Positions 46,199 to 54,855 of a stretch of 64,000 bases of DNA are shown piece by piece. Every line of letters begins with the position of its first letter. The first letter of the stretch is position 1. The notes under the pieces are model-generated. The model was given only the letters and a program-made list of their open reading frames with translations, searched no databases and had not been told where the DNA came from. Origin of the DNA: Thermoanaerobacter wiegelii Rt8.B1 (GTDB taxonomy: Bacteria; Bacillota; Thermoanaerobacteria; Thermoanaerobacterales; Thermoanaerobacteraceae); assembly GCF_000147695.2 (NCBI RefSeq), contig NC_015958.1, positions 1,914,001 to 1,978,000 on the forward strand. The letters are read 5' to 3'. The position numbers and the translations under genes are program-made.

Positions 46199-47443
46199 TT
46201 ATTTGTTTTTCTTAAAGATGTTTTTAAATATTTCTTTTAGTTTTTTTATAAATATTCCCCCCTCATTGATTTCATAAATCATAGAAGTTGCCTTTGGCAC
46301 TATTAAAACTCCTAATCCCAAAATTCCCTGTGGATCCTTATATTCATAGTTAGTGTAATTACCATTTAAATCTTTTACAGTGATCCACATCACAGAAGGC
46401 CGTTCATTGAGTATTCGTATTATATCATCTGGCTCATTAATAGGAATATCATTAATTTTTAATATTACATCCCCCGGTTTAATTCCCATTTCTCTAGCGG
46501 GAGAACCTTTTGCTGTCGCTAAAATCATCACTCCTGTATCTGGCGCTACAAAAAGAGGTAGATTTTCCCTTTCTTCTCTTTGGCCTATTAAAATTAAAAG
46601 CTCATGAGCCACTGGAGCAAAAATAGCTGCTAAATATTGAAATAATTTAATATAGATTCCTAATATCGCCAATATAATCAAAACTATACTAAAGAAAAAT
46701 AAACGTATAGAAGAAATTCGCGTTTTCTTTTCTGGAAGTTGTGTTAAAGCTAAATCTCCGTATCCTAAAGCTGCAATACCTGGCATAATTAAAAAAATTG
46801 CATTATTTAAATCAATTCCAGCCGGTTTGATAATGGGCCACCAATCTGGCATATTTACTCCCTGTCCCGTTATTGTTATCCCAGTAGCAATAGTTAATGC
46901 AGCAAAAGGAATAGGCCAAAATTTTTGCATAGTAAAGCCTCCTGCCACTCGCCCATCCTTAAGCCTTACAAAGATAGGAGTAGTATTCCTTGGACCATCT
47001 ATATATATTAAAAGGCTTTCCATCAAATGAAGAATACCTACAATAGACATAAGTGCAGGAACACTTATACTAGGAAATCCAAAAATCAAGCTGGATAGGG
47101 AAACTATTCCTCCTGCATAAGAAAAACAAATATATCTAGGATTGACAAACATTAACACTATAGCCAAAGGCCATACATACTGAAGCCCTACATTTTCTAT
47201 TGTTATTCCTAAAAATATCATAAAAAAGCTCCCAATTATTGCAGCAATTACACCATAAAAGATAGAGTCAAGAACCAATTCTTTCATTGGTTCTTGCTCA
47301 TGTCCCATAATCTCTCTTTCTATAGCTATTTTATTTCTATACTGCATTATCATTAGAATTATCACTATCCAGAAAAAAGGATTAAAAATTGACAAAGCTA
47401 TTGTCTTTATTGCCATCCAAAAAACTTGAATAAAAGCTATCAT
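46199..47443 (-). CDS. Multi-pass membrane protein with C-terminal PDZ domain (MinJ-like)
   Basis: 414 residues with about seven or eight hydrophobic segments over the first 290. A PDZ domain follows (TGVMILATAKGSPAREMGIK, then PGDVILKINDIPINEPDDII). The architecture equals that of MinJ/YvjB-type proteins next to CtpA and FtsEX in Bacilli, where MinJ links DivIVA to MinD. A role in division-site control is inferred from architecture and neighbours only. It is 10 bp after ctpA. Confidence 0.82.
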   Translation of the reverse strand: MIAFIQVFWMAIKTIALSIFNPFFWIVIILMIMQYRNKIAIEREIMGHEQEPMKELVLDSIFYGVIAAIIGSFFMIFLGITIENVGLQYVWPLAIVLMFVNPRYICFSYAGGIVSLSSLIFGFPSISVPALMSIVGILHLMESLLIYIDGPRNTTPIFVRLKDGRVAGGFTMQKFWPIPFAALTIATGITITGQGVNMPDWWPIIKPAGIDLNNAIFLIMPGIAALGYGDLALTQLPEKKTRISSIRLFFFSIVLIILAILGIYIKLFQYLAAIFAPVAHELLILIGQREERENLPLFVAPDTGVMILATAKGSPAREMGIKPGDVILKINDIPINEPDDIIRILNERPSVMWITVKDLNGNYTNYEYKDPQGILGLGVLIVPKATSMIYEINEGGIFIKKLKEIFKNIFKKNK

Positions 47444-47452
47444 TTTAACACC

Positions 47453-48649
47453 CTACTTTATCTCACTTTTTACAATCTCAAAAGCTTTTATAAGCTGAGT
47501 ATCTCTTTTTAAGTCAGGAGTATCTTGAAGAGTGTAATTTGCAGGAAGCTCTACTACGTAATTTGGCTCAATTCCTTTGCCTTGAATATTTGTGCCATTT
47601 GGCGTGTAATATCTCGCAATAGTATATTTTAATCCTGTACCATCACCAAAGTCAACAACAGTTTGTACCAGCCCTTTCCCAAAGGTAGTGGTTCCAACTA
47701 AAATTCCTACTTTTCTATCTTTTATTGCACCTGCTAAAATTTCTGAAGCACTGGCACTGCCTTTATTTACAAGCACTGCAATAGGCAATCCCAATCCTGG
47801 TCCTTTAGAATAATATTCTTTATTGTCAACTCTTCCTTTAGTCGTCACAACAACTCCTTTGGGCAAAATTAAATTAGAAATATCTATAGTTTCCTCTAAA
47901 AGTCCACCAGGATTATCTCTTAAATCTATTATAAGTCCTTTCATTCCTTGAGATTTTAATCTATTAAGGGATGCTTTAAAGTCATCAGAAGTACTTTGAT
48001 CAAACATTGTAATCTTAATATATCCAATCTTATCAGGAAGCATTTCCTCATATACCGTTTCTAATTTTATTATCTCTCTTGTGATTGTCTTAGTAAAAGT
48101 TTTTCCTTCTCTCATTATAGTAAGCGTTACCTGTGTTCCTTGAGGTCCTCTCATCATTGCCACTGCCTCGTCTAAATTTTTGCCACTTACTTTTGTATTG
48201 TTCACTTCTACTATTATATCCCCGGATTTTATCCCTGCTCTTTCTCCTGGTGTATTTTTTATTGGAGAAACCACTACAATATGGTCTTCTTTATCAACTG
48301 CTACAACTATACCTATTCCCCCATAAGTGCCTGTAGTCTGAGTCATAAAATCAGAAAACTCTTTTTTATTCATGTATACAGTATAAGGGTCTCCTAAAGA
48401 GTTGGCCATCCCTTTCATAGCGCCTTCTAAAAGGACTGAGGAGTTAACTTTATCAACATACCTATTTTCAAGAATTTTCTCAATATCAAAAAGCTTATTA
48501 TATTCTTCTATCAACTGGTACTCCTCACGAGAAACAAGGACTTTACCATTAGGAAGAGCCACTGATACTGCATTTGCTAACATAAAAGTTATAACATTTG
48601 TAACTATTAAAAGCACTGCTAATAAAATATAAAATCTTTTTTTTGCCAT
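47453..48649 (-). CDS. ctpA: Carboxyl-terminal processing protease (S41 family)
   Basis: 398 residues. A membrane anchor or signal segment (YILLAVLLIVTNVITFMLA) precedes a PDZ domain (GGIGIVVAVDKEDHIVVVSP, RAGIKSGDIIVEVN). The S41 protease follows, with catalytic Ser in NKGSASASEILAGAIKD and Lys in TTTFGKGLVQTV. It acts outside the membrane on C-terminal tails. It is part of a run ftsE, ftsX, M23 hydrolase, ctpA, PDZ protein, a conserved Firmicutes arrangement. The ribosome site is AAGGTGGGG. Confidence 0.95.
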   Translation of the reverse strand: MAKKRFYILLAVLLIVTNVITFMLANAVSVALPNGKVLVSREEYQLIEEYNKLFDIEKILENRYVDKVNSSVLLEGAMKGMANSLGDPYTVYMNKKEFSDFMTQTTGTYGGIGIVVAVDKEDHIVVVSPIKNTPGERAGIKSGDIIVEVNNTKVSGKNLDEAVAMMRGPQGTQVTLTIMREGKTFTKTITREIIKLETVYEEMLPDKIGYIKITMFDQSTSDDFKASLNRLKSQGMKGLIIDLRDNPGGLLEETIDISNLILPKGVVVTTKGRVDNKEYYSKGPGLGLPIAVLVNKGSASASEILAGAIKDRKVGILVGTTTFGKGLVQTVVDFGDGTGLKYTIARYYTPNGTNIQGKGIEPNYVVELPANYTLQDTPDLKRDTQLIKAFEIVKSEIK

Positions 48650-48730
48650 AATTTCCCCACCTTTTTTAGTCTCTTAAAATTATATATGTATGTTCTTTTT
48701 TATTATACAACATTCATGAAATAAAAAAAA

Positions 48731-48755
48731 CAGACTGGTTATTTTAACCAGTCCA
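48731..48755 (-). terminator. Terminator overlapping the end of the M23 hydrolase gene
   Basis: On the minus strand GACTGGTT-AAAAT-AACCAGTC then TGTTTTTTTT. The left arm is made of the gene's last codons (Asp-Trp-Leu) and the loop contains its stop codon. Confidence 0.85.
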
Positions 48756-49878
48756 TCGGATCTACAGGAACACCGTTTTTGCGCACTTCAAAGTGCAAAT
48801 GAGGCCCTGTACTTAAACCTGTGCTTCCTGCCTTCGCTATAACTTGACCTCTTTTAACCATATCTCCTTCTTTAACTAATAAAGCAGAATTATGACCATA
48901 CAAAGTGGATATTCCGTCTCCATGGTCTATAATTACTGCATATCCATATCCACCGTAATAACCTGCAAAAATGACTTGTCCATCTGCCGCAGCTACTATT
49001 GAAGCGCCCGTCTCGGCAGCAATATCAATACCCGTATGCATTCTACTCTGTTTAAGTATAGGATGATATCTCATTCCAAAAGGTGAGGTTATAACACTAC
49101 TAGAAGGAACAGGCCATAAGAGTTTTCCACCACCATATTTAATTTTTGACTTCGCTTGTAATTGTTGAATAACTGTTTCTAGTTGTTTTGATTGTTGCAG
49201 TAACTCGTCTTCCTGTTGTTCATATAGTTTTTGCTGTCTCTCTAAATCTCTCATTAAACCTTCCCGCGAGGCCATAGCTACTTGTAATTCCCTTTGCCGA
49301 GAAACTATTTGATTTTTATAATTTTGCGCTTCTTTTTGCATTTGTGCTAATTCTTCCTCTTTTTGTTCAATAAGTTCTCTTTGTTGCTTATAGGATTCAA
49401 ATAAATTCGAATCAAAATCTACTATGCGTTTTACAATATCCAATCGTGTTATAAAATCTCCAAAATTTTTGGCACCAAGAAGCACATCTAAATATCCCCA
49501 TTCTCCACTTATGTATATAGCCCTTATGCGCTCCTTCATTGTTTGGAACTGGGTATTTTCCTTTTGTTTGGCCGCTTCTAATTCTTTGCGCGTTTTGTTA
49601 AGTTTTGCAGTAATATCAGACAATTGTTTTTGTGCATTTGCTAATTCTTGCTGTGTAGCATTAAGTTTTTTATCTAAATCTGCTATTTGAGCGGCAATAT
49701 CATTTTTTTGATTAATTACTTCTTCCTTTTTCTTCTTAGTCTCAGTAATGGATTTTTGAATTTGATTTAATTTGTTTTTAGCATCTTGAAGCTGGTCCGC
49801 TTTTGGATAGGACGTAAAGAGCACTGTAAAGAGAAATATAACAACAAAGAGTAGCCATTTCCACCTGTATCTTCGCAA
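48739..49878 (-). CDS. EnvC-like murein hydrolase activator / M23 peptidase
   Basis: About 379 residues from a TTG at 49878, which follows AAGGGGGAAATAGCA; ATG at 49908 overlaps ftsX and lacks a ribosome site. An N-terminal signal segment (WLLFVVIFLFTVLFTSYPKA) is followed by long coiled coils (about residues 30-250). A LytM/M23 domain follows with HTGIDIAAETG, LYGHNSALL and GPHLHFEVRK. The His and Asp zinc ligands are present, so it may be an active hydrolase. It is next to ftsX, whose extracellular loop controls such hydrolases. Confidence 0.93.
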   Translation of the reverse strand: MRRYRWKWLLFVVIFLFTVLFTSYPKADQLQDAKNKLNQIQKSITETKKKKEEVINQKNDIAAQIADLDKKLNATQQELANAQKQLSDITAKLNKTRKELEAAKQKENTQFQTMKERIRAIYISGEWGYLDVLLGAKNFGDFITRLDIVKRIVDFDSNLFESYKQQRELIEQKEEELAQMQKEAQNYKNQIVSRQRELQVAMASREGLMRDLERQQKLYEQQEDELLQQSKQLETVIQQLQAKSKIKYGGGKLLWPVPSSSVITSPFGMRYHPILKQSRMHTGIDIAAETGASIVAAADGQVIFAGYYGGYGYAVIIDHGDGISTLYGHNSALLVKEGDMVKRGQVIAKAGSTGLSTGPHLHFEVRKNGVPVDPMDWLK

Positions 49879-49900
49879 TGCTATTTCCCCCTTGTAAATT

Positions 49901-50794
49901 TTACACATTCAAGAACCTTTTAATTGAAAGTCCACTTCCTAAGGCTCCAATTATTGCACCAATTAAAGAAAAATACACAAAAATGTCCCCTACTATTTTT
50001 TCTAATGGCAATAGTTGAAACACTATTAATTTATTATTAATAATATCAAGCACATATCCATAAATTAAAACTAATAGTGCAACTGATAACAAGGCACCTA
50101 CCAGTCCTAATACTACACCTTCAATCAAAAAGGGCCATCGTATAAACCAATCAGTCGCTCCAATATACTTCATTATGTTGATTTCTCTTCTCCTTGCAAA
50201 AACCCCCAATTTTATTGTGTTGGAAATTATGACAATTGAAATTATAAAGAGAATAAGTATAATGGAAAGCCCCACTATCCTTATTATCTTTATAATTCCA
50301 AGAAGCTTATCTACAACATCTTGCCCATAACTTACCTTGTCAACTCCATTTATTTGCTTTATCTCGTTTGAAATATCTTTCATTAAACCAGCATCTTTCA
50401 CTTTTACTATATAAGATTGGGGAAGAGGATTGTCCTTTTCTAAACCTTCTGCTAAATAGCTTTTATCTCCTAATTGTTGTTTAAATTTTTGTAAAGCCTC
50501 TTCTTTAGATTCAAAAACTACTGAAGTAACACCAGGTATTGTTTTTATCTCATTACCTATTTGGCTAACTTCTTGCTCAGAAATATTATCTTTTAAAAAC
50601 GCTTTAAGTTCTAATTGAGATTCCACCTGATTAGTCAAACTATTAACATTTAAAATAATAACAAGAAACAAACCTAAAATAAGCATTGCTGCCATTACAG
50701 AAGTTATAGAAGCTATTGTCATAAGCCTATTTCTTGCTAAATTGCTAAAACCTTCTTTTAAAAAATATTTTAAATTTCTAAAGAGCATATCCAT
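49901..50794 (-). CDS. ftsX: Cell-division ABC permease FtsX
   Basis: About 297 residues from the ATG at 50794, after AAGGGGTG; a longer frame to 50812 overlaps ftsE further. Four membrane segments, with the FtsX order: one near the N-terminus (RLMTIASITSVMAAMLILGL), a large outer loop, then three at the end. The motif RREINIMKYIGATDWFIRWP is typical. With FtsE it transmits a signal across the membrane to cell-wall hydrolases. It overlaps ftsE by 17 bp. Confidence 0.95.
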   Translation of the reverse strand: MDMLFRNLKYFLKEGFSNLARNRLMTIASITSVMAAMLILGLFLVIILNVNSLTNQVESQLELKAFLKDNISEQEVSQIGNEIKTIPGVTSVVFESKEEALQKFKQQLGDKSYLAEGLEKDNPLPQSYIVKVKDAGLMKDISNEIKQINGVDKVSYGQDVVDKLLGIIKIIRIVGLSIILILFIISIVIISNTIKLGVFARRREINIMKYIGATDWFIRWPFLIEGVVLGLVGALLSVALLVLIYGYVLDIINNKLIVFQLLPLEKIVGDIFVYFSLIGAIIGALGSGLSIKRFLNV

Positions 50795-51464
50795 AAACAC
50801 CCCTTGCTTCATCTCGTACTATGTTTCCTTTTTCCAGCGCTATTACCCTTTTTTTCATAGCATCTACTATGTCTTTTGCATGGGTGGCCATAACAACTGT
50901 AGTACCTCTTTTATTTATTTCAGAAATAAGTTTTACAATTTCCCAGGAAGTATCAGGATCCAGATTCCCCGTAGGTTCGTCTGCTATAAGAATAGAAGGT
51001 TCATTTACAATAGCTCTTGCTAAAGAAACCCTTTGCTGTTCTCCACCAGACAGCTGCCTAGGATACTTGTCCGCTTTATCACTTAATCCTACTAATGACA
51101 ATACCATCGGGACTTTTCTTCTTATCTCCTTTGGATGTGCTCCAACTATTTCCATAGCAAAGGCAACATTCTCAAACACTGTTTTATTAGGAAGCAATCT
51201 AAAATCTTGAAAAACTACTCCCATACTCCTTCTCAAATAAGGTATCTCCCGCTTTTTAAGTTTTGTTATATCTTTTTTATTAATCACAATACTGCCAGAA
51301 GTAGGTTCTTCCTCTTTTAGCAATAATTTAATTAAAGTTGATTTACCTGCACCACTAGGCCCAACAATAAATACAAATTCTCCACTTTCAATTTCAAAAC
51401 TAATATTTGAAAGAGCAATTATATCTTTATTGTATCTTTTAGATACATTTATAAACTTTATCAA
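50778..51464 (-). CDS. ftsE: Cell-division ATP-binding protein FtsE
   Basis: 228 residues. Walker A GPSGAGKSTLIKLL (residues about 37-50), signature LSGGEQQRVSLARAIVNEPS, Walker B LIADEPTGNLD. Translation starts at a TTG behind GAGGTGAGAAAAT. It is the ATPase of the FtsEX complex, which acts in division or, in Bacilli, in cell-wall elongation and sporulation. Its stop codon lies within ftsX. Confidence 0.96.
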   Translation of the reverse strand: MIKFINVSKRYNKDIIALSNISFEIESGEFVFIVGPSGAGKSTLIKLLLKEEEPTSGSIVINKKDITKLKKREIPYLRRSMGVVFQDFRLLPNKTVFENVAFAMEIVGAHPKEIRRKVPMVLSLVGLSDKADKYPRQLSGGEQQRVSLARAIVNEPSILIADEPTGNLDPDTSWEIVKLISEINKRGTTVVMATHAKDIVDAMKKRVIALEKGNIVRDEARGVYGYAL

Positions 51465-51470
51465 ATTTTC

Positions 51471-52523
51471 TCACCTCGGAATATCGTATAATTTTGTCAA
51501 AGTCATGATCATCTTTAACAGGACAGCATCATCAAAATTCTTAGCATCCAGGCCTGTCATTTTAAAAACTTTATCAAGTCTATAAACTAATGTATTCCTA
51601 TGGATGTATAACTCTCTGGCAGTCTCACTCAAATTTAGACTATTTCTAAAAAAAGCATTTAAGGTTTGTATCAATTCCTCATCTTTGAAAATACCAAAAT
51701 CAATATTTCTTTTCTTAATAAAATTATTTACTTTTTCTATGTCAATTCCCCATAAAATTTCTGCAAAGCTGTAATCTTCGTAAATATATATTCCTTTTTC
51801 ATCTTCCAATTTTTTACCAATAAGTAAGGCTGTCTCTGCTTCCCTATAGGCGATATGTATATCCTCAATTGGCACAAAGGAAGAAGAACTGGCTATTTTT
51901 ACTTTCATATAGCCTTCAGATTCTATCATATCTTTCATAGTTTTATAAAGTTCTATTAAAGAGTTATTTCCTTTGTAAGAAAATATCGCTGCAAATCTTT
52001 TATCATCAAATTTTACAGTATATAAATTACCTTTATCAAAAATGTTGGTAATTATTTTTATCGCATCGTCAATTTCATTATTCGATTCGACAATTGCTAC
52101 TGTGTATTTCACATTCTTATTTATTTTATATTTTTCAGCATAATACGACACTAAATTTACGCTTAATTTACCTGTTAAAGCCTCTATCAAAAACTCTTCT
52201 CTATTATATTTCTGCAGCAATTGTTCAAAAATTAGAGAAATTAGATAAAGCACTTTTTTTGATTGTTCATCTTTTCCTTCTAAAGCGATAGTAAAAAAGA
52301 GAACATCATTGTAAAATATGTTATAGCATATAAATTCCCCTACTTCATATATCTCTTTTTCATCAATATATTCTACATTTATCTTTAAAAATCCTGCTTT
52401 TTTTTCAAAAAAATCTTTGTCGCCGTAAATTAAATTACCGGACTTATCTATTATATATATTGGCATTTGAATATTTTTTTGAATATCGTAGGCTACCTTT
52501 TTTATAAGGTCATAGCCGATCAT
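51471..52523 (-). CDS. PucR/CdaR-type helix-turn-helix regulator
   Basis: About 350 residues from the ATG at 52523, seven bases after AAGGTGG. The N-terminus resembles a sugar-diacid-recognition/GAF-like sensor (QMPIYIIDKSGNLIYGD). The middle is a GGDEF-like degenerate domain of the PucR type, and the C-terminal HTH_30 reads NLSETARELYIHRNTLVYRL near residues 305-325. These act as activators for purine, sugar-diacid or other catabolic genes. No target operon is adjacent; the next gene is ftsE. Confidence 0.85.
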   Translation of the reverse strand: MIGYDLIKKVAYDIQKNIQMPIYIIDKSGNLIYGDKDFFEKKAGFLKINVEYIDEKEIYEVGEFICYNIFYNDVLFFTIALEGKDEQSKKVLYLISLIFEQLLQKYNREEFLIEALTGKLSVNLVSYYAEKYKINKNVKYTVAIVESNNEIDDAIKIITNIFDKGNLYTVKFDDKRFAAIFSYKGNNSLIELYKTMKDMIESEGYMKVKIASSSSFVPIEDIHIAYREAETALLIGKKLEDEKGIYIYEDYSFAEILWGIDIEKVNNFIKKRNIDFGIFKDEELIQTLNAFFRNSLNLSETARELYIHRNTLVYRLDKVFKMTGLDAKNFDDAVLLKMIMTLTKLYDIPR

Positions 52524-52627
52524 TTTCATACCACCTTACTTTATAGTATACAATAATTATACACTATTTCCTAGAAGAAATAATAGGCAAATGTAAATTT
52601 ATGTGGTATTTTGACACAAAAAATAAA

Positions 52628-52644
52628 AGGCGGAATAACCGCCT
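52628..52644 (-). terminator. Terminator stem with T tract (left flanking copy of element F)
   Basis: AGGCGGAATAACCGCCT, a 6-7 bp stem; minus-strand sequence continues TTTATTTTTTG. Identical to the copy at 52909-52925. Confidence 0.7.
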
Positions 52645-52908
52645 CAATTTGCTGGCAAACTAATTATCGCTGTTAGCATTTTGCATCGTTCGCTCCGGTG
52701 ATATCGCAGACTAAACTATCGCTCGCCCTCGGGCTCAAGCGGGGTTCCGGGCACATTCGTCATCCTTGACTTATTGCCCTCCTCCGCCTTCCTTGGCTTC
52801 GGCCCTGCTTTCGCCTCTCAGCCTCGCTAAGTTTAGTTACTGCTCTATCAAGTCGCTACACTTATGCAAAATGCTCATATATTATATAAAAAGTTTGTCT
52901 ACAGTCTA
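52645..52908 (+). repeat. GC-rich foldback element, copy F
   Basis: 264 bp. The left end is CAATTTGCTGGCAAAC; the right end read backwards starts TAGACTGTAGACAAACTTT. Inner arms AGCATTTTGCATCG and TTATGCAAAATGCT face each other. The core shares GGGGTTCCGGGCACATTCG and CCTTGGCTTCGGCCCTGC with copies A, B and D. Both outer borders carry identical 17-bp copies of the terminator stem. Confidence 0.85.
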
Positions 52909-52925
52909 AGGCGGAATAACCGCCT
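52909..52925 (-). repeat. Second copy of the terminator stem (right flank of element F)
   Basis: Identical to 52628-52644. It lies directly at the stop codon of the ABC ATPase gene; on the minus strand it runs into the element rather than into a T tract. Confidence 0.7.
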
Positions 52926-52926
52926 T

Positions 52927-54051
52927 TTAGCTTATTACTCTATTCAAAATTGTCATTTCTGTTTCTTTATCAAACATGTGCAATTTATTTATATCAAATC
53001 CTATTTTAATTACGTCTCCTGCTTTTGCTCTTGTTCTTGGATCTACTCTTGCTGTCAATGAAACACCATTCACATCCAAATATAGAAATGTCTCTGGACC
53101 CATTAGCTCTGTAACTTCTACTTTTGCTTCGACTACAGCCTCTGGATATGTTTCCAAGAACACTTCTTCGTCATGCAAATCTTCTGGCCTTATTCCTAGC
53201 ACAATTTCTTTTCCAACGTAGCTTGGATCTTTTAATCTCTTTAAAATCCCTTCTGGCACCAAAACGCTGAATCCCTTAAAAGTAGCATATACTTTGCCAT
53301 TCTTATTCTCTAATCTTGCATCAATAAAGTTCATTTGAGGACTTCCAATAAATCCAGCAACAAATAAATTATTTGGATAATCATAAATAGTCTGAGGTTT
53401 ATCTACTTGCTGAATAACTCCATCCTTCATAACTACTATTCTTGTACCCATTGTCATAGCTTCTGTCTGGTCGTGGGTAACATATATGAAAGTCGTCTGC
53501 AATCTATCGTGTAGTTTAGCCAGCTCGGTTCTCATTTGTACTCTCAATTTTGCATCTAAATTGGACAAAGGTTCATCCATCAAGAATACTTTTGGATTGC
53601 GGACAATAGCACGCCCCAATGCAACCCTCTGTCTTTGTCCACCTGACAAAGCTTTTGGTTTCCTGTTTAAATATTCTTCCAATCCTAAAATTCGAGCTGC
53701 TTCTTTTACTTTTCTATCAATTTCCGCTCTTGGAACCTTTCTAAGTTTAAGACCAAAAGCCATATTGTCATACACTGTCATATGAGGATAAAGAGCATAG
53801 TTTTGGAATACCATTGCGATATCCCTATCTTTTGGTGGCACGTCATTCACAAGTTTGCCATCAATATAAAGTTCGCCTTGAGATATTTCCTCAAGTCCTG
53901 CTATCATTCTCAATGTTGTAGTTTTACCACAGCCAGAAGGTCCAACCAATACTATAAACTCTTTGTCCTGAATTTCTAGATTAAAATCTTTAACTGCGGT
54001 AACACCGCCTGGATAGACTTTGTAAACATGTTTGAGTACAACATCAGCCAT
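52927..54051 (-). CDS. Sugar ABC transporter ATP-binding protein (UgpC/MsmX/MalK family)
   Basis: 374 residues. Walker A GPSGCGKTTTLRMIAGLE (residues about 36-53), signature LSGGQRQRVALGRAIVRNPK, Walker B FLMDEPLSNLDAK, and the H-loop YVTHDQTEAMTM. It has the C-terminal MalK-type regulatory/TOBE domain (GIRPEDLHDEEVFLETYPEA). In Firmicutes one such ATPase often serves several sugar transporters, which fits its isolation here from any permease genes. The start follows AGGGGGAATCTAAAA. Confidence 0.95.
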   Translation of the reverse strand: MADVVLKHVYKVYPGGVTAVKDFNLEIQDKEFIVLVGPSGCGKTTTLRMIAGLEEISQGELYIDGKLVNDVPPKDRDIAMVFQNYALYPHMTVYDNMAFGLKLRKVPRAEIDRKVKEAARILGLEEYLNRKPKALSGGQRQRVALGRAIVRNPKVFLMDEPLSNLDAKLRVQMRTELAKLHDRLQTTFIYVTHDQTEAMTMGTRIVVMKDGVIQQVDKPQTIYDYPNNLFVAGFIGSPQMNFIDARLENKNGKVYATFKGFSVLVPEGILKRLKDPSYVGKEIVLGIRPEDLHDEEVFLETYPEAVVEAKVEVTELMGPETFLYLDVNGVSLTARVDPRTRAKAGDVIKIGFDINKLHMFDKETEMTILNRVIS

Positions 54052-54187
54052 TTTTAGATTCCCCCTATTAGAAAACGTTTGATGTTTTTATTATAATACT
54101 ATTTCTTCTTCTTTACTATCGTCAATAAATATGATATTTAGCACAAATTTTTGTACAATATATCTACAATATTAGGTATTTTTTTCT

Positions 54188-54286
54188 TTAACCCTCTTTT
54201 TTTTGAATTTTATTTAAAAAATTAAACCACAAGAACACTAATACTCCATCAATAGCAATCAAACTCCAAAAAACATATAGTTTCAC
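54188..54286 (-). CDS. Very small single-pass membrane protein (32 aa)
   Basis: A GTG start at 54286 shares its G with the TAG stop of the upstream gene (TAGTG) and follows GAGGAGGGGGAAATA. The 32-residue product has one hydrophobic segment (YVFWSLIAIDGVLVFLWF) and a basic, polar tail (KIQKKEG). The ribosome site and coupling support expression. No family is recognised. Confidence 0.6.
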   Translation of the reverse strand: MKLYVFWSLIAIDGVLVFLWFNFLNKIQKKEG

Positions 54287-54741
54287 TATTTCCCCCTCCT
54301 CATCCAGGGGGACAATTTAAAAATAGTGATGAGATTCCCTAAGGCCAAAAGTGCTGCCACGTCTATAATTAGACTATATAAATAGTGCCAGTGAAGATAC
54401 TTTAGTGCCCCTATATGCACTAATGAATATTCCATTATAAAAAATAATGCGGCTGAAATAATCACATCTATAAGGCGCAAAATATTATTTTTAGGATATG
54501 TTTGTGCATACAATACCCCTATGCAAAAAGGCGCACCTAAAGTAAAAAATAAACTTGAATCAAAGATCCTAATAACAACATTAGAAAAATCGTAAAGATT
54601 AAGACCAATTGCAATTTCATCTACAACAAGTTGAAAGCTTAAAGCTAATAGGCCTCCCCATACAGTATATTTTATATACCTCCAATCAGCTAATAAAAAT
54701 AAAATAATCCATGAAACTACGAAAGTTATTATCCATGGCAT
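54286..54741 (-). CDS. CBO0543-like integral membrane protein (151 aa)
   Basis: 151 residues with about five hydrophobic segments and the pattern WRYIKYTVWGGLLALSFQLV at residues 21-40, like small clostridial CBO0543-type proteins of unknown role. The start follows AGAGGTGGTATAA. Its stop codon overlaps the start of the 32-residue membrane protein, so the two are co-translated. Its promoter and that of the lysine leader diverge from the 54742-54806 gap. Confidence 0.7.
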   Translation of the reverse strand: MPWIITFVVSWIILFLLADWRYIKYTVWGGLLALSFQLVVDEIAIGLNLYDFSNVVIRIFDSSLFFTLGAPFCIGVLYAQTYPKNNILRLIDVIISAALFFIMEYSLVHIGALKYLHWHYLYSLIIDVAALLALGNLITIFKLSPWMRRGK

Positions 54742-54806
54742 TTATACCACCTCTTATTTAGTTTACCCATTTTTTAATCTCTAATAAAAAATTTTTTGAA
54801 AATCTA

Positions 54807-54835
54807 TTGACAGCTGTTTTCATAAATGATATTAT
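54807..54835 (+). promoter_or_regulatory. Promoter of the lysine riboswitch-lysA transcript
   Basis: TTGACA at 54807-54812 and TATTAT at 54830-54835 are separated by 17 bp, a strong sigma-A match directly before the leader RNA. Confidence 0.8.
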
Positions 54836-54855
54836 AATAAAAAAATTGAATAACA

